DNA of 28,387 nt from NCBI RefSeq assembly GCF_915070105.1, contig NZ_CAJZFJ010000026.1, forward strand, positions 1 to 28,387. The letters run 5' to 3'. The position numbers were made by a program, and so were the translations under genes. The stretch comes from an uncultured Porphyromonas sp. (lineage in GTDB: Bacteria; Bacteroidota; Bacteroidia; Bacteroidales; Porphyromonadaceae). Below are positions 24,487 to 28,387 of the stretch, piece by piece. Numbering within the stretch: position 1 is the stretch's first letter; each line of letters opens with the position of its first letter. The notes beneath the pieces were generated by a model that saw only the letters and a program-made list of their open reading frames with translations, made no database searches and was not told the origin of the DNA.

Positions 24487-24645
24487 ATCCCTCCTAGGTA
24501 GGAGGTATTCGCTGGGCATATCTAGACTAAGACATAGATACTTCTATCTTCGGTGTATGTCCTTGACGACCTTGCCCTCGCACTATAGTGATTTCATGCG
24601 ACAGCCCTATCCTATACTCGGTATGAGCCCAGAAGTGAACATATA

Positions 24646-24688
24646 ATGTTCGTCCCCATCACCTATGTAAGGTGACGAGGACGAACAT
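24646..24688 (+). repeat. Conserved 43-nt hairpin, copy 3
   Basis: Arms ATGTTCGTCCCCATCACCT and AGGTGACGAGGACGAACAT pair at 17 of 19 positions around ATGTA. Relative to copy 2 only one pair differs, and both partners changed. Confidence 0.75.
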
Positions 24689-24912
24689 ACCGAGTCCTAT
24701 CTCCCGTTCTTAGTATGTTCGTTTCAGCCCTCTCGGAACACTTGAGAAAGAGACCTTTAGCTGAGGGTTTCCAACCTCATAGAAAGGAGGTGAAAAAAGA
24801 AACACAAGGGAGGACTCCACAGACAGAAAGCCTCTCTCCACAACCTTAGGTAAGGGAGGCCATTTCCTCTCAGAAAGGAGGAATGAAGGGGAGAGACATA
24901 TAAGACTTACGG

Positions 24913-24962
24913 GTAAAAAGAAACACCCCCTCCGTACCTCAGGAAAAGATACGGAGGGGGTG
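24913..24962 (-). terminator. Terminator of the fhs-lpdA operon
   Basis: Thirteen-base perfect arms (CACCCCCTCCGTA / TACGGAGGGGGTG) are followed on the minus strand by TTTCTTTTTACCC. It starts 36 nt past the lpdA stop. Confidence 0.92.
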
Positions 24963-24997
24963 GATCACAAAGAGTCTTGGCCCTTGAGACACCAACC

Positions 24998-26344
24998 CTA
25001 GTGCAGAGCAGCTAGGCGAAGGATCTCACAGACCGTAGGATGAGGGAAAACGACCTTAGCGAGATCGGAGAGCTTCAGACCACACTGGACGGCCATGATA
25101 GCAGGGACGAGGATCTCTGAGGAGCCGTTGCCGAGGCAGTGAGCCCCGAGGACGACACCCTGCTCATCGGTGAGGAGCTTGCAGATGCCATTGCCCTGCT
25201 CGTTCTCGATGACGAAACGTCCCGAGAGGGTCATGGGAACACGATGAACCTCATAGGCACGCCCCTCAGCCTGCAGTTCCTGCTCAGTACAGCCAACAGA
25301 GGCTATCTCGGGGTGGGTATAGACGATACCTGGGATCGCCCTGTAGCACATCGCATCACCTCCTCCGAGGATATGATCGACTGCGACGACACCCTCACGA
25401 GCTGCTGTATGGGCAAGCATAGAGACACCATTGACGTCACCGATGGCATAGACCCGAGGAGCAGAGGTCTGCATGTGGGCATCGACACGCACCGCCCCAC
25501 GCTCTAGCTCTACCCCGATGGTCTCTAGCCCAAGCCCCTCAGTGACAGCACGACGACCGACACTGACGAGGAGCTTCTCGAAGGGGATCTCGACCATCTC
25601 TCCCGCATGCTCGGCGACCACTACTCCCTCACGTACAGCTGTGACCTTGGTCTCTAGGTGGAACTTGCCCCCCTTCTTCTCAAAGGACTTCTGTAGCTCA
25701 GTGGAGAGCTCTTCGTCCATAGGCCCAAGGATCTTAGGGAGCATCTCGATGACCGTCACCTCGACACCCAGTGTAGAGAAGAACGAGACGAACTCCATCC
25801 CGATCACCCCACCACCTAGGACTGCGAGTGAGCTGGGTAGAGTATCGATCTCAAGTGCTTCCTTAGCTGTCCAGTAGGGGACTTCGCTTAGGCCAGGGAT
25901 AGGAGGAACGAAAGCACGAGAGCCCGTAGCAAGAATCACATGAGCAGCCTCATAGGGGGCTTCGCCAGCCTGTATCTGATAGGCATCGCCACTGCGACCC
26001 GTGAGGTGTGCTTCCTCGGTCACGATCTCCACACCGAGGTTCTGGAGGTTCATACGGATGCCAGCAGAGAGCTTCTTCAGGATTTTACCCTTGCGAGCCA
26101 TTACCTTAGAGAGCTCCAGCTCGGCCTCTGGGATGGAGAGACCGTATTTACGCCCTTCGCGAGCCTCAGCCAGCAGATGTGCGGAGTGGAGGAGCGTCTT
26201 GGTGGGGATACACCCTTCGTTGAGGCAAACCCCTCCGAGCTTATTCTTCTCGAAGATAACGACCTTCAGGCCACGTGCAGCAGCATGCTCAGCTGCGTCT
26301 GTACCACCAGGGCCCGCCCCGATGATCGCTAGATCAAATTTCAT
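24998..26344 (-). CDS. lpdA: Dihydrolipoyl dehydrogenase
   Basis: This 448-aa flavoprotein reoxidises protein-bound dihydrolipoamide with NAD+, as the E3/L component of 2-oxoacid dehydrogenases or the glycine cleavage system. FAD binding is at IIGAGPGGTDAA (7-18), and the redox disulfide is Cys40/Cys45 in GGVCLNEGCIPTK. The NAD-binding LAVLGGGVIGMEF is near 173-185, and AIGDVNG is the second FAD contact. The catalytic His435-Glu440 pair sits in FPHPTVCE. The length is slightly short for the family (about 450-475) but complete. It starts 38 nt after fhs, so both are probably on one transcript, an association consistent with glycine cleavage and one-carbon supply. No gcvP, gcvT or gcvH is in the window. 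Confidence 0.95.
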   Translation of the reverse strand: MKFDLAIIGAGPGGTDAAEHAAARGLKVVIFEKNKLGGVCLNEGCIPTKTLLHSAHLLAEAREGRKYGLSIPEAELELSKVMARKGKILKKLSAGIRMNLQNLGVEIVTEEAHLTGRSGDAYQIQAGEAPYEAAHVILATGSRAFVPPIPGLSEVPYWTAKEALEIDTLPSSLAVLGGGVIGMEFVSFFSTLGVEVTVIEMLPKILGPMDEELSTELQKSFEKKGGKFHLETKVTAVREGVVVAEHAGEMVEIPFEKLLVSVGRRAVTEGLGLETIGVELERGAVRVDAHMQTSAPRVYAIGDVNGVSMLAHTAAREGVVAVDHILGGGDAMCYRAIPGIVYTHPEIASVGCTEQELQAEGRAYEVHRVPMTLSGRFVIENEQGNGICKLLTDEQGVVLGAHCLGNGSSEILVPAIMAVQCGLKLSDLAKVVFPHPTVCEILRLAALH

Positions 26345-26382
26345 ATTTGCAGTATGTAGTTAGGTATAATGAAGAGGGAGAC

Positions 26383-28050
26383 TTAGCTAAGCCCCTCGAT
26401 AAAGCCATCTACGTAGTCTATGCGCAGAGCCTGTGGGCTACGAGGTAGACCCGGCATACGAAGGAGCGCACCGAGGACGAGGACGATCATCTCCGCTCCC
26501 GTATTGATCACGATGTCACGTACCTCGAGGTCAAAGTCCCGAGGGCTACCATAGGCCTTGGGGTCTTCGCTGAAGGAATACTGGGTCTTGGCCACACAGA
26601 TCGGGAAGCGCTCCCATCCATTTTTCTTGATGCGCTCTAGCTGGCTCTTAGCCTTGGAGGAGAAGGTGATGCTACGAGCTCCATAGATGCGCTGTGAGAC
26701 CAGGCGAGCCTTCTCCTCGATCGAGGCCTCTAGGGGATAGGTATAGGATAGGGGCTTGGAGGGCTCACGCTCGATGGTATCGACGACGAGTTGAGCGAGC
26801 TCACGGGCACCCTCGCCCCCTTCGGCAAAGGCCGAATTGACAGCGAAGCCTACCCCAAGGGAGGCACAATGCTGGCGCACTAGCTCGATCTCCTCGTCGG
26901 TATCGGTGGCAAAGCGATTGAAGGCTACGACGACCGTCTGCCCAAAGCTCCGGATATTCTCAATGTGTCGGTCTAGGTTGGCTAGTCCGTGGCGTACGCC
27001 CTCGATGTTGGGACTCTTAAGGTCTTGCTCGTCTACGCCACCATGCATCTTTAGGCCACCGAGGGTAGCGACAAGTACCGTGAGAGCCGGAGAGAGCCCT
27101 GCGGTACGGCACTTGATGTTGTAGAACTTCTCTGCACCTAGATCAGCACCGAAGCCCGCCTCGGTAATGGTGTACTCAGAGTGTGCCAGCGCCATACGTG
27201 TAGCGAGGATCGAGTTACACCCATGTGCGATATTAGCGAAAGGCCCCCCGTGGATAAAGGCTGGTGTATGCTCAGTGGTCTGTGCTAGGTTGGGCTTCAG
27301 AGCATCTAGCAGGAGGACGGTGATCGCACCTGCTACACCTAGGTCCTTCACGGTAAAGGGTTCACCCGACTTCTTATAGCCAAGGAGGATATTCTCTATC
27401 CTTCGCCTTAGATCCTCCAGCGAGGTGGAGAGACAGAGGATCGCCATAATCTCTGAGGCAGGGGTAATGTCGAAGCCCGACTCCGCTGGCACACCATTAA
27501 GCGAGCCACCTAGCCCAGTGACGATCTGGCGCAGAGCACGATCATTGACGTCTAGGACACGCTTCCAAAGGACTTCGCTGAGTCCCTCCGTAGCATTGTT
27601 CCTATTCTGATAGATGTAGTTGTCGAGTAGCGCAGTGATCATATTGTGCGCAGAGGTGATCGCATGGAAGTCCCCAGTGAAGTGGAGATTGATCTTCTCC
27701 ATAGGAAGAACTTGGGCATAGCCACCGCCCGCTGCTCCCCCCTTGAGGCCAAAGCAAGGGCCGAGAGAGGGTTCACGCAGAGCAACGACAGCCTTCTTGC
27801 CTAGCTTCGACATACCGAGTGCCAAGCCTATCGATACCGTCGTCTTACCAATCCCAGCCTTAGTAGCCGTTATGGCTGTGACGAGGATGAGCTTACCTCG
27901 CAGGGGAGGTGTAGGGAGCTGGGAGAGATCTACCTTAGCGATATACTTCCCATGATACTCGAGGCTGTCCTGTGGGATGCCTACCTGGGCTGCGATCTCA
28001 CCAATCGGTCTGAGGGGGATCGAGCGAGCGATTTCGATGTCCGTTTTCAT
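26383..28050 (-). CDS. fhs: Formate-tetrahydrofolate ligase
   Basis: This 555-aa enzyme makes 10-formyl-tetrahydrofolate from formate, ATP and tetrahydrofolate in the cytoplasm. The nucleotide loop reads TKAGIGKTT (63-71), where the family more often has P-x-G-E-G-K-(S/T)-T. REPSLGPCFG (92-101), GGAAGGGYAQVLPMEKINLHFTGD and GFGADLGAEKF are hallmarks. The length equals the family norm. The frame is open 24 codons further upstream, but that part covers the predicted promoter and looks unlike the family, so the start is 28050. It is the first gene of an operon with lpdA. The Glu to Ile change in the P-loop is worth noting but probably lineage-specific. Confidence 0.95.
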   Translation of the reverse strand: MKTDIEIARSIPLRPIGEIAAQVGIPQDSLEYHGKYIAKVDLSQLPTPPLRGKLILVTAITATKAGIGKTTVSIGLALGMSKLGKKAVVALREPSLGPCFGLKGGAAGGGYAQVLPMEKINLHFTGDFHAITSAHNMITALLDNYIYQNRNNATEGLSEVLWKRVLDVNDRALRQIVTGLGGSLNGVPAESGFDITPASEIMAILCLSTSLEDLRRRIENILLGYKKSGEPFTVKDLGVAGAITVLLLDALKPNLAQTTEHTPAFIHGGPFANIAHGCNSILATRMALAHSEYTITEAGFGADLGAEKFYNIKCRTAGLSPALTVLVATLGGLKMHGGVDEQDLKSPNIEGVRHGLANLDRHIENIRSFGQTVVVAFNRFATDTDEEIELVRQHCASLGVGFAVNSAFAEGGEGARELAQLVVDTIEREPSKPLSYTYPLEASIEEKARLVSQRIYGARSITFSSKAKSQLERIKKNGWERFPICVAKTQYSFSEDPKAYGSPRDFDLEVRDIVINTGAEMIVLVLGALLRMPGLPRSPQALRIDYVDGFIEGLS

Positions 28051-28085
28051 TGCCTGAAGAGATTGTTGTTGAATGAATCCTGCAT

Positions 28086-28093
28086 CAAATATA
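28086..28093 (-). promoter_or_regulatory. Probable -7 box of fhs
   Basis: The minus strand reads TATATTTG, a full TAnnTTTG match, about 36 nt before the fhs start. No TTTG lies 19-21 nt upstream; instead a palindrome occupies that position. Confidence 0.55.
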
Positions 28094-28103
28094 CAAATAA
28101 AGA

Positions 28104-28119
28104 TGTGGTAACTACCACA
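28104..28119. promoter_or_regulatory. Perfect palindrome beside the fhs -7 box (candidate operator)
   Basis: TGTGGTA-AC-TACCACA is a perfect 7-2-7 inverted repeat. It begins 10 bp upstream of the -7 box, within the space where RNA polymerase would contact the promoter, so a dimeric regulator could bind here. No regulator gene is nearby. Confidence 0.5.
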
Positions 28120-28387
28120 CATATCTGAGAGATAATGCAGTAAGGTATCACAATGAATATCGGACTAAGCAACGAAGAGCGTAAGGCTGTCGGTATGGAT
28201 TTTGGGGATCGACGACGTAATTTTTGGGGGACGAGAGGGCAAAGAGGGCAAAAACGCAGAAATTTGGGCCTTAGTACATGGTGAAAGTAGATTAAAATAG
28301 GAAGAAAACGTATTGACAAAATGACGGGAAATAAGGCCTTTTAAACAGGAGAACCTCTCATTACTATTAAAATAGATTAAACTTTTG
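28120..28387. other. Upstream region of fhs, no gene recognised
   Basis: This AT-richer stretch runs to the window edge. It contains a 9-bp tandem repeat (GAGGGCAAA twice, 28235-28252). A minus-strand frame of 90 codons (28047-28319) overlaps the fhs promoter and looks like chance. Confidence 0.45.

Larger units (their letters stand above)
24239..24740 (+). repeat. Repeat element copy 3
   Basis: The layout is a leader of about 160 bp closely matching copy 1, the box CAGAGGAGATACTTAGAGCG, three tandem palindromes (24421-24486) and a perfect palindrome CCTCCTAGGTAGGAGG (24490-24505). A trailer resembling copy 2 and the 43-nt hairpin (24646-24688) followed by ACCGAGTCCT complete it. A 21-bp direct repeat beginning CGACAGCCCTATCC occurs at 24239-24259 and again at 24599-24619, exactly 360 bp apart. 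There is no coding sequence. Modular, non-coding MITE-like elements built from short tandem bricks are known in Porphyromonas gingivalis; whether this is related needs a sequence comparison. Confidence 0.75.

Noticed and set aside
28235..28252. Tandem GAGGGCAAA repeat as an iteron or regulatory array
   Set aside because: Only two 9-bp units and no associated replication gene; chance is a sufficient explanation.

Overview
The window looks like a chromosomal segment of a Bacteroidota species, most likely Porphyromonas or a close relative. The reasons are BACON-domain lipoproteins, a subtilisin with a Por-type (type IX secretion) C-terminal sorting domain next to a PorV/PorQ-like barrel, a DUF4494 gene, a zinc-ribbon/FHA protein, and promoters of the Bacteroidota form TTTG-N19/20-TAnnTTTG. 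Every convincing gene, including both tRNAs, lies on the minus strand, so the map is transcribed from right to left.

Right end (28.1 to 25.0 kb): formate-tetrahydrofolate ligase (fhs) and dihydrolipoyl dehydrogenase (lpdA) form a two-gene operon. It has a clear -7 box, a perfect 16-bp palindrome beside it and a strong terminator. Next comes a gene-poor stretch (25.0 to 22.7 kb). It holds repeat-element copy 3, tRNA-Val(GAC) and tRNA-Gln(CUG) with a consensus promoter and terminator, a 5'-truncated tannase/esterase remnant, and a 56-aa two-helix membrane protein.

Centre (22.4 to 8.5 kb): an accessory surface locus. Five paralogous lipoproteins (called E, D, C, B and A in transcription order) each carry a lipobox, two BACON domains and a shared C-terminal region of about 330 residues that I do not recognise. 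Between B and A sit a subtilisin-like protease, with both a lipobox and a type IX sorting domain, and a PorV/PorQ-like outer-membrane barrel. The two long leaders, ahead of E and ahead of B, share an architecture I do not recognise: a consensus promoter, about 45 nt, a 13-codon upstream ORF starting M-(D/N)-K-Q, a first stem-loop, a second stem-loop with loop TCGGCYC, then several hundred nt before the lipoprotein start. This is the best candidate for an undescribed system: two coordinately controlled operons making surface lipoproteins plus a secreted protease and its likely outer-membrane partner.

Left end (7.4 to 0.4 kb): a small two-helix ORF and an NAD(P)-binding reductase, then a housekeeping-like operon of acyl-CoA ligase, DUF4494 protein, YggS-type PLP protein, S41 C-terminal processing protease and zinc-ribbon/FHA protein, ending in a perfect hairpin.

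A repeat family occurs three times (1-200 inverted and cut by the window edge; 7644-8228; 24239-24740). Each copy has tandem 22-bp palindromic units. The two complete copies also carry a 43-nt hairpin with a compensatory base-pair change.
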